Origin: Aminobacter ciceronei
Lineage (GTDB): Bacteria; Pseudomonadota; Alphaproteobacteria; Rhizobiales; Rhizobiaceae
Length of the DNA: 64,000 nucleotides
Assembly: GCF_014138625.1 (NCBI RefSeq)
Contig: NZ_JACJHY010000004.1
Span: 186,001-250,000 of the forward strand
Direction: 5' to 3'
Part shown: in pieces, positions 34,830-43,392 of the stretch
How positions within the stretch are numbered: the first letter of the stretch is position 1
Layout: each line of letters starts with the position of its first letter
Position numbers and translations under genes: made by a program
Notes under the pieces: generated by a model
The model's input: only the letters and a program-made list of their open reading frames with translations
The model's database searches: none
What the model was told of the DNA's origin: nothing

Positions 34830-35597
34830 ATGGCAGACGGAACGTCCAAAAGGCCTGAGGAAACGGTCGCCGACCGCCCGCCGGCAATGCGTCGCCCCAA
34901 CGCCGCGCGCATGAGCGGCTCGAGCGTGCACGCCTGGCTCGCCAGCGAGATCGGCCTCAGGATCGTGCGCGGCGACTATCCGCCGGGCACCATCCTGCCG
35001 AACGAGGCGAAATGGTCTGAAACCTTCGATGTCAGCCGCTCGGCCGTGCGCGAGGCGATCAAGATGCTGATGGCAAAGAGCCTTCTGGCATCGCGCCCCA
35101 AGGTCGGCAGCTGGGTCGAACCGAAGGATCGCTGGAACCTGCTCGATCGTGACGTGCTGAGCTGGTATGCGGCCTCGCCCGATCGCGAAGCCTTTCTGCG
35201 CACAGTGCAGGAGTTCCGCCACATCATCGAGCCGGAAGCCGCCGCCTTTGCCGCGGAACGCCACAGCGAAGCGCAGATGGGCGAGATCAGCCAGAGCTGT
35301 CGCGACATGGGCCAGGCGACATCATTGCAGGAACGCACCCAGGCAGACACGCGCTTCCACCTTGCCATACTGCGTGCATCCGGCAACGACCTTCTGGTGC
35401 CGCTGGGCGTGCTGATCGAATCCGCGCTCCATCACCTCTTCACCTTCGTGACGCAGGAGATCAGGGACGAACGCGCCCAGAGCCTGCATGAGGCGATCGA
35501 GACGAACATCCGGCTTAGGCGCCCCAGGGCGGCGCGCAACGCCGTGCACAGGCTGCTGGCCGACACCGACGACGTGATCGCCCGCTCGGGACGGTAG
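34830..35597 (+). CDS. GntR regulator of the FCD/FadR class (copy 1)
   Basis: 255 residues from the ATG at 34830. The winged HTH covers GLRIVRGDYPPGTILPNEA to SLLASRPKVGSWVEPKDRW with recognition helix VSRSAVREAIKMLMAKS. The C-terminal FCD domain has its metal-ligand pattern in FRHIIEPEAAAFAAE, and RTQADTRFHLAILRASGNDL with another D-x-x-x-H. It is close to the second GntR (37661-38422) over its whole length; the recognition helices are the same apart from flanks, so both should bind the same operator. Confidence 0.92.
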   Translation: MADGTSKRPEETVADRPPAMRRPNAARMSGSSVHAWLASEIGLRIVRGDYPPGTILPNEAKWSETFDVSRSAVREAIKMLMAKSLLASRPKVGSWVEPKDRWNLLDRDVLSWYAASPDREAFLRTVQEFRHIIEPEAAAFAAERHSEAQMGEISQSCRDMGQATSLQERTQADTRFHLAILRASGNDLLVPLGVLIESALHHLFTFVTQEIRDERAQSLHEAIETNIRLRRPRAARNAVHRLLADTDDVIARSGR

Positions 35598-35620
35598 ACA
35601 CGTGTCCCGCCCGGGCTCAC

Positions 35621-36547
35621 TCAGCTCTTTTCCGGCGGCGCCAGGTCGACGCCGTTGATCTGCCCGATATGTGTCGCCAGCATCGGCACGTAGCGCTCGC
35701 CTCCGCCGGCGGCGACGGCGCCGGCAAACGCGTTCTTGGCGGCATTTCCCAGCGGGTTCACCATGCCGACGGAATCGGCCATCGATTCGAGATAGGTCAG
35801 GTCCTTGACCGCATTGGCCAGCGTAAACTTGTGGGCGTCGCGATCCCCTTCGAGGGTCCAGCGCATGAAGGTCTGATAGAAACCGCAGTCCATGCGGCCG
35901 TTGCGGATGACGCTGTCGAAGCGGGCGGGCGAGATGCCGACCTTGCCGGCCAGGGCCAGGGCTTCGGAATAAAGTGCTGCATAGCCGAGCGACAGAAAAT
36001 TGTTCAACAGCTTCATCCGGTGGCCGTCGCCGGTTTGGCCGACATGGACGGCACGCCCGGCCCAGGTGTCGAACACCGGTTTCAGCCTGGCAAACATCGT
36101 ATCGGAAGCGCCGACCATGGTGTCCAGGGTGCCCTCCCACGCCTCCTTTGGCGTGCGGCTCAACGGCGCGTCGACCAAGGTGACGTCGACGGCGGCAAGC
36201 TCGGCCGCCAGCGCCATCGTCGACACCGGGTCGGACGTCGAACAATCGACAACCACCGAGCCCGGCTTCAGCGCCTGCTTCAACCCGCCTGCGCCGCGAA
36301 CGACGTCTTCGACCTGCCGCGAACCGGTGACGCAGATAAAAATGACGCTCGAGCGGGCGGCCACCTCCGCAGCAGTGGGGACCTCGACGGCGCCGCGGGC
36401 GATCATGTCTTCGGCCGGGCCGCGGTTCCTGCGGCCGAGAAAGGTCAGCGGATAGCCCTTGTCGACGATGTTCCTGGCAATGCCATGCCCCATCAGGCCA
36501 AGGCCGATGAAACCGATCTGCTCGGTCGATCTGGTGCTGTTTGCCAT
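35621..36547 (-). CDS. 3-hydroxyisobutyrate-dehydrogenase-like NAD(P) oxidoreductase
   Basis: 308 residues from the ATG at 36547. NAD motif GLGLMG at 15-20, the substrate-binding signature VTLVDAPLSRTPKEAWEGTL, and the catalytic Lys region GDGHRMKLLNNFLSLGYAAL. The family acts on beta-hydroxyacids (tartronate semialdehyde, hydroxyisobutyrate, threonate/erythronate type). It is on the opposite strand to its neighbours, divergent from the second epimerase with the strong GntR palindrome between their starts. A second enzyme of the same family occurs at 59502-60398. Confidence 0.88.
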   Translation of the reverse strand: MANSTRSTEQIGFIGLGLMGHGIARNIVDKGYPLTFLGRRNRGPAEDMIARGAVEVPTAAEVAARSSVIFICVTGSRQVEDVVRGAGGLKQALKPGSVVVDCSTSDPVSTMALAAELAAVDVTLVDAPLSRTPKEAWEGTLDTMVGASDTMFARLKPVFDTWAGRAVHVGQTGDGHRMKLLNNFLSLGYAALYSEALALAGKVGISPARFDSVIRNGRMDCGFYQTFMRWTLEGDRDAHKFTLANAVKDLTYLESMADSVGMVNPLGNAAKNAFAGAVAAGGGERYVPMLATHIGQINGVDLAPPEKS

Positions 36548-36596
36548 CTTCCGTGCCCTCCGGTCGCAGGTTGAATTCGGCGCAGTCGTCACCGAT

Positions 36597-36615
36597 GATA
36601 TTGTCTGACAATATC
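36597..36615. promoter_or_regulatory. perfect 9-1-9 palindrome, likely GntR operator
   Basis: GATATTGTC-T-GACAATATC lies between the divergent starts of the hydroxyisobutyrate-dehydrogenase-like gene and the second epimerase gene. It shares the core of 32593-32605 and suits a FadR-class dimer. Confidence 0.75.
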
Positions 36616-36644
36616 CAATGATCTGGCAGAATGTGGAGGACAAA

Positions 36645-37541
36645 ATGTCGAAGCGGATCATCTTTACCGGCGGCAGCGGCAAGGCCGGCCGCCACGTCGT
36701 CCAGTACCTTGTCGACCAGGGGCATCAGCTTCTCAATCTCGACGCCAGGCCGCTCGACAATCCAAAGGTCCGGACGCTGATCACCGACATCACCGACAGC
36801 GGCCAGCTCTTCAACGCGCTGACCAGCTATATGGGGCTGCACGAGTTCGACCCGTCGTTGCGGCCGCAGCCCGTCGACGCCGTCGTGCATTTCGCCGCCA
36901 TTCCTCGGATCATGCTCACACCTGATAACGAGCTGTTCCGCATCAACGCGCTCGGCACCTACAACGTCATCGAGGCGGCGGTGAAACTCGGCATCCGCAA
37001 GATCATCATCGCCTCGAGCGAGACGACCTATGGTCTTGTCTTCGCCAATGAGCCGCGAAACCCGCACTATTTTCCGCTCGATGAGGACTATGACGTCGAT
37101 CCGATGGACAGCTATGCCCTCTCCAAGGTCGTCAATGAAAAGACGGCACGGGCCTTTGCACTGCGCAGCGGCTTCGACATCTATGCCTTGCGGATCGGCA
37201 ACGTCATCGAGCCGCACGAATACGAGCTGTTTCCGAAGTGGTTTGCCGATCCGGGTTTCCGCAAGCGCATCGCCTGGAGCTACATCGACGCGCGTGACCT
37301 GGGTCAGATCACCGACCTCGCGGTCAAGACCGACGGCCTGGGCTATCAGGTCTTCAACGCGGCCAATGACGACACCTCGTCCGACCTGCCGACACAAGAG
37401 CTGCTCGAGCGGTTCTATCCCGGCGTGCCGTTGAAGCATGAACTCGGCGAATTCGAAACGCTGCTGTCCAATCGCAAGGCCAAGGAGGTCCTGGGTTTCC
37501 GCAGCCAGCACAGCTGGCGAAAATACGTCTCGCAAAACTGA
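36645..37541 (+). CDS. NAD-dependent epimerase/dehydrogenase, extended SDR (copy 2)
   Basis: 298 residues from the ATG at 36645 (SD GGAGGA). Cofactor motif TGGSGKAG at 8-15, catalytic Y-x3-K in MDSYALSKVVNEKTA, then FDIYALRIGNVIEPHEYELF. The catalytic Ser/Thr region reads IIIASSETTYGLVFANEP. It may act on a sugar or sugar lactone together with the divergent dehydrogenase. It is followed by the second GntR gene after about 120 nt. Confidence 0.87.
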   Translation: MSKRIIFTGGSGKAGRHVVQYLVDQGHQLLNLDARPLDNPKVRTLITDITDSGQLFNALTSYMGLHEFDPSLRPQPVDAVVHFAAIPRIMLTPDNELFRINALGTYNVIEAAVKLGIRKIIIASSETTYGLVFANEPRNPHYFPLDEDYDVDPMDSYALSKVVNEKTARAFALRSGFDIYALRIGNVIEPHEYELFPKWFADPGFRKRIAWSYIDARDLGQITDLAVKTDGLGYQVFNAANDDTSSDLPTQELLERFYPGVPLKHELGEFETLLSNRKAKEVLGFRSQHSWRKYVSQN

Positions 37542-37626
37542 TTGGCCGGCGCCGGGAAGCGACGCTTGACACTTGGGATGGCGCACCACTCTGTTGCGAA
37601 GGCGGCCCGAAATTCCAGCATCGGCC

Positions 37627-37654
37627 AGACGACAACAGGAAGACGACAACAGGA
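37627..37654 (+). repeat. 14-bp tandem duplication carrying the ribosome site
   Basis: AGACGACAACAGGA occurs twice, head to tail, just before the ATG of the second GntR gene, so the SD-like AGGAAG is doubled. Confidence 0.8.
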
Positions 37655-37660
37655 AGACCA

Positions 37661-38422
37661 ATGGCCTCGAAGCCGACAGACGCACTCATCGCCGACAAGC
37701 CGCTGGCGAGCCGCCGAACCGACGCCACGCGTATTTCGGGCGCCAGCGTACATACCTCCCTTGCCAGCGAGATCGGCCTCAGGATCGTTCGCGGCGACTA
37801 TCCCCCCGGAACGATCCTGCCCAACGAGGCCAAGTGGACCGAAATCTTCGATGTCAGTCGTTCCGCGGTGCGCGAAGCGATCAAGATGCTGATGGCCAAG
37901 AGCCTGCTGGCCTCCCGCCCCAAGATCGGCAGCTGGGTGGAGCCCAAGGAGCATTGGAACCTGCTCGACCGCGACGTCCTGAGCTGGTACGCCGCCTCGC
38001 CCGACCGCGAAGGCTTTCTCAGGACGGTGCAGGAGTTCCGCCACATCATCGAGCCGGAAGCGACGGCACTGGCCGCCGAGCGCCGGACCGAAGCGCAGAT
38101 GGCTGACATAAGCCAGGCCCTTCACGACATGGGCAATGCCGCTTCGCTGCAGCACCGGACACAGGCCGACACACGCTTTCACGTGGCAATCCTGCGCGCA
38201 TCGGGCAACGACCTTCTGGTGCCGCTCGGTGTCCTGATCGAATCTGCCTTGAACCACCTGTTCGTTCACGTGACCCGCGAGGACAGCAGCCTGCTGCGCG
38301 CGCAGAAACTGCACGAGAACATCGAGAAGTGCATTCGGCTGCAGAAGCCGAATGCCGCGCGCAACGCGGTCCGCAAGCTTCTGGCGAATACCGATGAGAT
38401 CATCGCTCGACGAGCAAGATAG
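37661..38422 (+). CDS. GntR regulator of the FCD/FadR class (copy 2)
   Basis: 253 residues. HTH segment GLRIVRGDYPPGTILPNEA and SRSAVREAIKMLMAKSLLAS are the same as in copy 1. The FCD domain has FRHIIEPEATALAAERRTEA and RTQADTRFHVAILRASGNDL with LIESALNHLFVHVT. Differences from copy 1 gather in the first 35 residues and in the last 40. A shorter, damaged copy of its 3' half lies at 44534-44645. The pair is best explained by gene duplication within the catabolic cluster; which ligand each senses is not known. Confidence 0.92.
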   Translation: MASKPTDALIADKPLASRRTDATRISGASVHTSLASEIGLRIVRGDYPPGTILPNEAKWTEIFDVSRSAVREAIKMLMAKSLLASRPKIGSWVEPKEHWNLLDRDVLSWYAASPDREGFLRTVQEFRHIIEPEATALAAERRTEAQMADISQALHDMGNAASLQHRTQADTRFHVAILRASGNDLLVPLGVLIESALNHLFVHVTREDSSLLRAQKLHENIEKCIRLQKPNAARNAVRKLLANTDEIIARRAR

Positions 38423-38997
38423 GGGCTGCAGTCACCTCGCTCTTTGGCGCCAAGATCCGCCATTGCCTGTTCCGGACCTTCGACCCGGCCGAACGCATCG
38501 ACACCGGACTGCATGATCTCTGGTATCCAAAGAACGCCGGCTTCCGCGAATAACGCAGCGGGCTCAACCTCTATCATCTGAAGATGAACGACCCGGCCCG
38601 GCGCAGCGTCCGGCGCGACCTCCTCTCGACCCGCACCGCCGCGACCAGGCCGTCGGTTACCTCGCCGACGAAACCGGCGTGCAGCTCGAGCCCATCCCGG
38701 CCGACCGTCCTTATCATCGGCCTCATGTCGACGATGGCGGCCTGTGGATGTTCGACCTCCGCGACAAGGCCGGCGCAGAAGGATGGCAGGGCTAGGCTTG
38801 TCCAGCTGAGATCACTCTGCCATTCAGGCCTGCGGCGGCCGGATGCCGCCGAAACAACCACATCACAAAGCGGCTTCTCATCGGCCGACGAGCTTCGGCG
38901 GCAATGCGCCCCGTTGCGGTCGTTCAGCTGCCCGCGATCGGATACTGAAACTTGTCTTTTCAAGTTCATGAGAGGACCGCGCAGGGCGCCAAAAGCG
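38423..38997 (+). pseudogene. fragment-bearing region after the second GntR gene
   Basis: 575 nt with no intact gene. Readable pieces: RHCLFRTFDPAERIDTGLHD to GFRE stop (about 38453-38553), and HRRDQAVGYLADETGVQLEP then PADRPYHRPHVDDGGLWMFD ending at a stop near 38795 (from about 38630). The second piece has a relative at 42285-42399 (RRDQAIGYDDLAAETGVRLE), and its 3' part plus following DNA recurs at 44659-44730. I cannot name the parent gene. Confidence 0.5.
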
Positions 38998-39723
38998 TCA
39001 GGGGTGGTGTCGTTTCTGCGCTGTTCGTGGTGCCGTATCAGAGACAACTCGACCATCCTCCAGCACAAGGATACGGTCTGCGCGTTCGAGTATCCGGCTG
39101 TCGTGGGTGACAAGGAGAGTGGTCGTGCCGCGGCTGCGGCCGAGGCGCTTGAGGAGATCCACGACTTCGGATGCACTGTCGGCGTCGAGCGCGGCGGTGG
39201 GCTCGTCAGCCAGCACGAGTGCCGGGTTGCCAACGAGTGCGCGGGCAACGGCCACGCGTTGCTTCTGTCCGCCCGAGAGGTTGGCGGGCAGATAGTTGAT
39301 TCGATCGGACAGGCCCACGAGTTCAAGGACATGGACCGCTGCCTTGTGTGCGAGTTCATCCGAAACATCACCATGAACCTGAACGCCCATGATCACGTTC
39401 TGCAAGGCCGTCAGGCTCTCATGCAGATTGTGCGCTTGGAAAATGAAGCCGAGGCGCCGTCTCAGCGTCATCAGCGTGGTTTCACGGGCACCGTTCAGTT
39501 GCTCCCCGAGCAGGCGCACAGATCCGTCCTGCACGCCGCGAAGACAACCGAGCAGGGTAAGCACCGTCGTCTTGCCGGAGCCGGATGGCCCCATGAGCAC
39601 GGTGAAGCTTCCAGCCTCGATCGCGAAATTGAGATCGTAGAGCGCCTGCTTGCGGGCATCGCCTATGCCGAACCAGTGGTTAAGCCCACGGACTTCGATG
39701 ACGTCGCGATCTGGCGTTTCCAT
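38998..39723 (-). CDS. DevA-like ABC exporter ATPase
   Basis: 241 residues. Walker A GPSGSGKTT at 45-53, Q-loop FIFQAHNLHESLTALQNVIM, signature NLSGGQKQRVAVARAL, Walker B ALVLADEPTAALD and switch LLVTHDSRILERADRILVLE. The FIFQAHNL..SLTA..NV segment is typical of DevA/MacB-type export ATPases. It is the third gene of a set with a permease and a membrane-fusion protein and starts 2 nt after the permease stop. Confidence 0.92.
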   Translation of the reverse strand: METPDRDVIEVRGLNHWFGIGDARKQALYDLNFAIEAGSFTVLMGPSGSGKTTVLTLLGCLRGVQDGSVRLLGEQLNGARETTLMTLRRRLGFIFQAHNLHESLTALQNVIMGVQVHGDVSDELAHKAAVHVLELVGLSDRINYLPANLSGGQKQRVAVARALVGNPALVLADEPTAALDADSASEVVDLLKRLGRSRGTTTLLVTHDSRILERADRILVLEDGRVVSDTAPRTAQKRHHP

Positions 39724-39725
39724 GA

Positions 39726-40898
39726 TCAGAAGAGGTCCGCCGGATCTGCGGCTGCGACGCGTCTGGTGGCGATCGCGCCCGACAGGGACGAAACTGCGAT
39801 CGTTCCGACGAAGACAGAAGCCGCCATAACGAGCGTCATCGATAGCGGCAGCGTCGTCACCTTTGCCATTACAGTCAGAATTGTCGTGCCGACGATCAGG
39901 CCCGGGATGAAGCCGAAGACACCGAGGATCAACGCTTCCTCGAATACGATGCCCAGAAAGAACCGCGAGCCATATCCCATGGCCTTGAAGGTCGCGTATT
40001 CCCGCAAGTGGTCCGCCACATCGGTGGAGAGTACCTGATAGATGATGATCAGGCCAACCAGTATGCCGATAAAGACGCCGAACCCGAATATCACGCCGGT
40101 TGGACGTCGCGTCTGCTGGTACCGCAAATCCTCGGCCATCGCGTCTGCATAGCTGCGGATGCGCAGCGAGGAATCCGAGATCTGGCCGCGCAGCTGTTCC
40201 GACACTTCGTCCACTGACGTGCCGGGTCTCGTGCGCAGGAGGATGTGATCGGGCGCGGCCGAGCTTCGCGCGGGAAACAGCGACAGGAAGGTCTGGTCGG
40301 AGACCAGCATGTAGCCGTCGCCGCCGAACCCTCCACCGCCGGAAAACGTGTTGTAGGCCTTGATGGTGCGGCCGTCAGTCTCGAAGGAGAGCGGCGTCTG
40401 CGGCCGGATGGCGACAGCTTCGTCTCGCGTAATTCCGCGCGCGAGCCTGTCCAGGATCGCCGCGTCGTTCACCTGCAGCAGGTTCAGGTCGGCCGCAATC
40501 TTGGGCGAGATGAAGTCCTGCTTGAACGGATCTATCCCGAATGTTGTGAGGCTGATGTCCGTCTGTCCGCGGTCCCAGGGCACATTGGCGACAAAGAGGC
40601 CCATGCCTGCGATGACGTCCGGATTTGCCAGCGCCTGCAGCATCCACTGGCGAGCAACGTTCCCCCCGTCCGCGATCGCATTGGCGTCGGCCGCCGAAAT
40701 GATGATGTCGGCCCGAAAAAACTCATACGGTCTGAGCGTCGCAACGGCCATCGAGTTCATTATGCCGAGTTGGACGAAGACCAGTACGTTGGCGAAGGCG
40801 ACACCCGCGATCGCAGCCGCGAAGCGGGTGCGATTATGGGTCAGCTGCAACCAGCCGATAGGGAGCCGCCCAAAGAGCCGTTGCAGCAGGCGGCTCAT
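39726..40898 (-). CDS. DevC-like ABC exporter permease (FtsX fold)
   Basis: 390 residues. One N-terminal helix (FAAAIAGVAFANVLVFVQLG), a large periplasmic domain, and three C-terminal helices (GVIFGFGVFIGILVGLIIIY, GIVFEEALILGVFGFIPGLI, SMTLVMAASVFVGTIAVSSL), the FtsX/MacB layout. The opening RLPIGWLQLTHNRTRFAAAI is shared by DevC proteins of cyanobacteria and proteobacteria. With DevA and DevB partners it should move a lipid, glycolipid or peptide out of the inner membrane. It overlaps the fusion-protein gene by 4 nt. Confidence 0.9.
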   Translation of the reverse strand: MSRLLQRLFGRLPIGWLQLTHNRTRFAAAIAGVAFANVLVFVQLGIMNSMAVATLRPYEFFRADIIISAADANAIADGGNVARQWMLQALANPDVIAGMGLFVANVPWDRGQTDISLTTFGIDPFKQDFISPKIAADLNLLQVNDAAILDRLARGITRDEAVAIRPQTPLSFETDGRTIKAYNTFSGGGGFGGDGYMLVSDQTFLSLFPARSSAAPDHILLRTRPGTSVDEVSEQLRGQISDSSLRIRSYADAMAEDLRYQQTRRPTGVIFGFGVFIGILVGLIIIYQVLSTDVADHLREYATFKAMGYGSRFFLGIVFEEALILGVFGFIPGLIVGTTILTVMAKVTTLPLSMTLVMAASVFVGTIAVSSLSGAIATRRVAAADPADLF

Positions 40899-42115
40899 CG
40901 TGCGGCCCGTGTCGCCGCTGACGTGTCGATGCGGGCAATAGCCTCCAGGTTGGTATAGCCCGAAGCCAGCTTCGTCGACGAGGCGTCAAGAGCCACGAGG
41001 ATGCGAATGACCCTCGCATCGGTGTTCGCGGCGGCATCGTCGGAGATGAGGCCCTGTCGGCCAACAGTCAGGCCGATGCTTTCCACCGTTCCCAGCAATG
41101 TCCGCCCCAGCGCGCTGGCGACCAGTTCCACCGGCTGGCCGGCTCGAACGCTGGCAATCCGGTCCTGATAGATCTCGACCTCCGCCATCATTTGGCTGGT
41201 GTCACCCATCTCCATGATCCCTTCCGTCGGTGGTCGCTGCCCCGGCGTCGCGTGAATATCGAGGATCGTTCCTGCAATAGGCGCGACAACGAGCGCCCGC
41301 TGCGTGTCGAGCTTCACCCGGGCAAGATCGGCCTCGGCGGCAGCAACGTTGCGGCCGGCGACAACCACGTCCGGCTGCTCGTCGGGGTGAACCGAGGAAA
41401 AACGGGCGAGCGTTGCCTCGGCACGCGTCACGCTGAGCGCGGCACCCTGGACGGCCGCGCGCGCCGTATCGAGCGTAGCGCCGGTCGCAACCCCGCTACC
41501 GGCAAGCTTCCCGGTGCGATCGAGATTGGCTTCGGCTTCACGCAGATTTGAGCGAGCCTGGTCGAGCGTCGCCTGCGCCTCGTCGCGGCTCGACAAGACG
41601 GTGCTGCGGGTCTGAAGCAGTGCAGCCTGACGTACCGCCAGATTTGCCTCAGCGAGAAGAACGGCGCTTTCGAGTGCGTCGCGGTTGTCCAGGCGCGCCA
41701 GTGGCGTGCCCCGGTCGACCCAATCGCCGACACCGACGAGCAGTTCGGAAAGCCTGGCATCTCCGGCCCCGTAAGGCGCTGCAACGATCGAGACGTCACC
41801 GCGCGGTATCACGCGGGCGAGCCCCACGACGTCGGACGGCAGCATCGTTTCGGCCAACTGCGCCGGCAACTCGATATTGGGAGGCAGCGCGATTGGCGAG
41901 GCTGATCCCGCACCCGGCGTCAGCCCGGTAATCTCATAGAATTTCTGGAGGGGTACGGGCTGGAAATACATACCCAGGACGCCGCCCAAGAACATGAAGA
42001 CCGGTATCAGCAGGACGAGCAAATATCGTTTGTGGAACCACCGGCCGCTGCGACGCGGCATGCCATCCGCAAGCTTTAGATCCATGGGCAGATCGCTGCC
42101 CGGCGTTGCTGACAT
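40895..42115 (-). CDS. DevB-like membrane-fusion protein
   Basis: 406 residues from the ATG at 42115 (AGGGAT upstream). A single N-terminal helix (YLLVLLIPVFMFLGGVLGMY), then a periplasmic HlyD-type body. Lipoyl-like halves flank a long coiled coil (ALESAVLLAEANLAVRQAAL to LREAEANLDRTGKLAGSGVA), and the beta-barrel part ends with GRTLLGTVESIGLTVGRQGL. It bridges the ABC exporter to an outer-membrane channel; no TolC gene is nearby. It leads the three-gene operon. Confidence 0.9.
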   Translation of the reverse strand: MSATPGSDLPMDLKLADGMPRRSGRWFHKRYLLVLLIPVFMFLGGVLGMYFQPVPLQKFYEITGLTPGAGSASPIALPPNIELPAQLAETMLPSDVVGLARVIPRGDVSIVAAPYGAGDARLSELLVGVGDWVDRGTPLARLDNRDALESAVLLAEANLAVRQAALLQTRSTVLSSRDEAQATLDQARSNLREAEANLDRTGKLAGSGVATGATLDTARAAVQGAALSVTRAEATLARFSSVHPDEQPDVVVAGRNVAAAEADLARVKLDTQRALVVAPIAGTILDIHATPGQRPPTEGIMEMGDTSQMMAEVEIYQDRIASVRAGQPVELVASALGRTLLGTVESIGLTVGRQGLISDDAAANTDARVIRILVALDASSTKLASGYTNLEAIARIDTSAATRAAR

Positions 42116-42284
42116 ATCCCTTCCTTTTTCTGCGTCCGGCGAGTGGCCGACGCTTTGTCCAGTTTGCGTGCGAGACGGCGCGTAGGCACCACAATCCGAC
42201 GCCAGCCTATCACCTGGCCTGCGGATCCGAATTGACGCAGAGCAAGCGCACGAAAACGCGGAAACGAACGATTTTTGAGAAGGC

Positions 42285-42399
42285 AGACGATCCCGACCGC
42301 CGCGACCAGGCCATTGGCTACGATGACCTGGCCGCCGAAACCGGCGTGCGGCTCGAACCGGCCGGCCGCAAGCTCGAACGTCCGGCGACGCGATTTTGA
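42285..42399 (+). pseudogene. gene fragment related to 38630-38795
   Basis: Reads KADDPDRRDQAIGYDDLAAE and TGVRLEPAGRKLERPATRF before a stop. It shares RRDQA-x-GY...A-x-ETGV-x-LEP with the fragment after the second GntR gene. No start or SD. The surrounding 42116-42442 stretch holds no intact gene. Confidence 0.45.
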
Positions 42400-42409
42400 T
42401 TTCGATCAA
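42396..42409. promoter_or_regulatory. FNR/FixK box upstream of the methionine-rich module
   Basis: TTGATTTCGATCAA is a perfect TTGAT-N4-ATCAA anaerobox. Its centre lies about 40 nt before the ATG at 42443. Class II activation at -41.5 would start the message at or near the start codon. Confidence 0.75.
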
Positions 42410-42442
42410 GGACAGCTTGCGGGATGGCCTTATCGTGTCAAC

Positions 42443-42811
42443 ATGGTTTGGTTGTGCGACGAACTCCGGCTTCTGGCGACGGCGCTGATTTTGAGCCTGG
42501 CGTTGGCGCTTGGCGTCGGCGCTGCGGCGGTTGCCGCTTTGCCCGGCACGTCCGTCGAACAACTGCACCATCTGGCCATCGTCCATCCTGCATCGATCGC
42601 GCACGACGCCAACGGGCAAGAGCCGTGCGATGATCGGTTCGCCGATTGCTGTTCAAGCCTGGCGCATTGCAGCGGTATTGCCCTCGTGGCGCCGGCTGAC
42701 GCGCCCGGCTTTGCCGGTTCCGCGCACCGGACCTGGACCTTGGCAGGAGCGCAATGCCTCCACGGGATCGATCCGCTCGTCAACCGCCATCCGCCCCGCG
42801 ACCTCGGCTGA
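42443..42811 (+). CDS. small exported Cys/His-containing protein (DUF2946-like by size and context)
   Basis: 122 residues from the ATG at 42443. A hydrophobic segment (LLATALILSLALALGVGAAA) acts as signal or anchor. The rest carries HHLAIVHPASIAHDANGQEP and CDDRFADCCSSLAHCSGIAL, with five Cys and several His, as expected for a periplasmic metal- or disulphide-handling protein. The likeness to DUF2946-type proteins of copper clusters is weak and rests on layout. A perfect FNR/FixK box precedes it. The methionine-rich gene follows 122 nt later. Confidence 0.6.
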   Translation: MVWLCDELRLLATALILSLALALGVGAAAVAALPGTSVEQLHHLAIVHPASIAHDANGQEPCDDRFADCCSSLAHCSGIALVAPADAPGFAGSAHRTWTLAGAQCLHGIDPLVNRHPPRDLG

Positions 42812-42933
42812 CACAAGCGACCTTGACGGCCGCGGCGTTTCGCTTCTCGCCCGCGCACTGCCCTGCATTGCACCGTTGTCCGGCGTCTCGTCACCACCCA
42901 TTCAATCCAGCACAACGCAAAGGGAGAAGACCC

Positions 42934-43392
42934 ATGCGCGTTACCAGGCCCCTGTTCATGGCGGCGCTGTTCCTCAGCCTCGCCAATCCTGCGATCGCCC
43001 AGACCGACCCGCATCACCCCGAGGGGGCCGATACCCCCTCTGCCACGACCGGGACACCGGCAGGCAACATTGCCCAGCTTCCTGCCCCGCCCGCGGCCAA
43101 CGCGACGGCCCAATGCCCGGACATGATGGGCATGATGAAGGGCGGCGGGGGAGCAGCCATACCGATGATGCAAATGCACATGATGACGATGATGCAGATG
43201 CACCTGCAACTCATGCAGCAGATGCAGAGTGGCGGGATGATGCAGCCAGGCGCCGGCGGCTCGCCGCAGATGCAGATGATGGAGATGATGCGGTCCATGC
43301 AGATGATGCAGATGGACATGATGCGGATGATGCGGCAGATGCAGATGGACATCCCCGCACCCGAGGCCCCTGCTGAGGGAGACATGCCATGA
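42934..43392 (+). CDS. methionine-rich secreted protein
   Basis: 152 residues from the ATG at 42934 (SD AGGGAG). A signal peptide (MRVTRPLFMAALFLSLANPA, cleavage after AIAQ) is followed by a Pro/Thr linker and then by an extraordinary methionine block: PMMQMHMMTMMQMHLQLMQQ, then QMQMMEMMRSMQMMQMDMMR and MMRQMQMD. By hand count the mature part has about 32 Met in some 130 residues, mostly as MMxM and MxMM. Periplasmic Met-rich proteins and loops bind Cu(I) or protect against oxidation; copper handling is therefore a fair inference, not shown. It overlaps the DUF5676-like gene by 4 nt. Confidence 0.85.
   Translation: MRVTRPLFMAALFLSLANPAIAQTDPHHPEGADTPSATTGTPAGNIAQLPAPPAANATAQCPDMMGMMKGGGGAAIPMMQMHMMTMMQMHLQLMQQMQSGGMMQPGAGGSPQMQMMEMMRSMQMMQMDMMRMMRQMQMDIPAPEAPAEGDMP

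Noticed and set aside
35322-37685. A 787-codon open frame on the minus strand across the gntR, dehydrogenase and epimerase genes
   Set aside because: It is antisense to three well-supported genes and only exists because of the high GC content. Its translation is Arg/Gly/Asp-rich with no family likeness.
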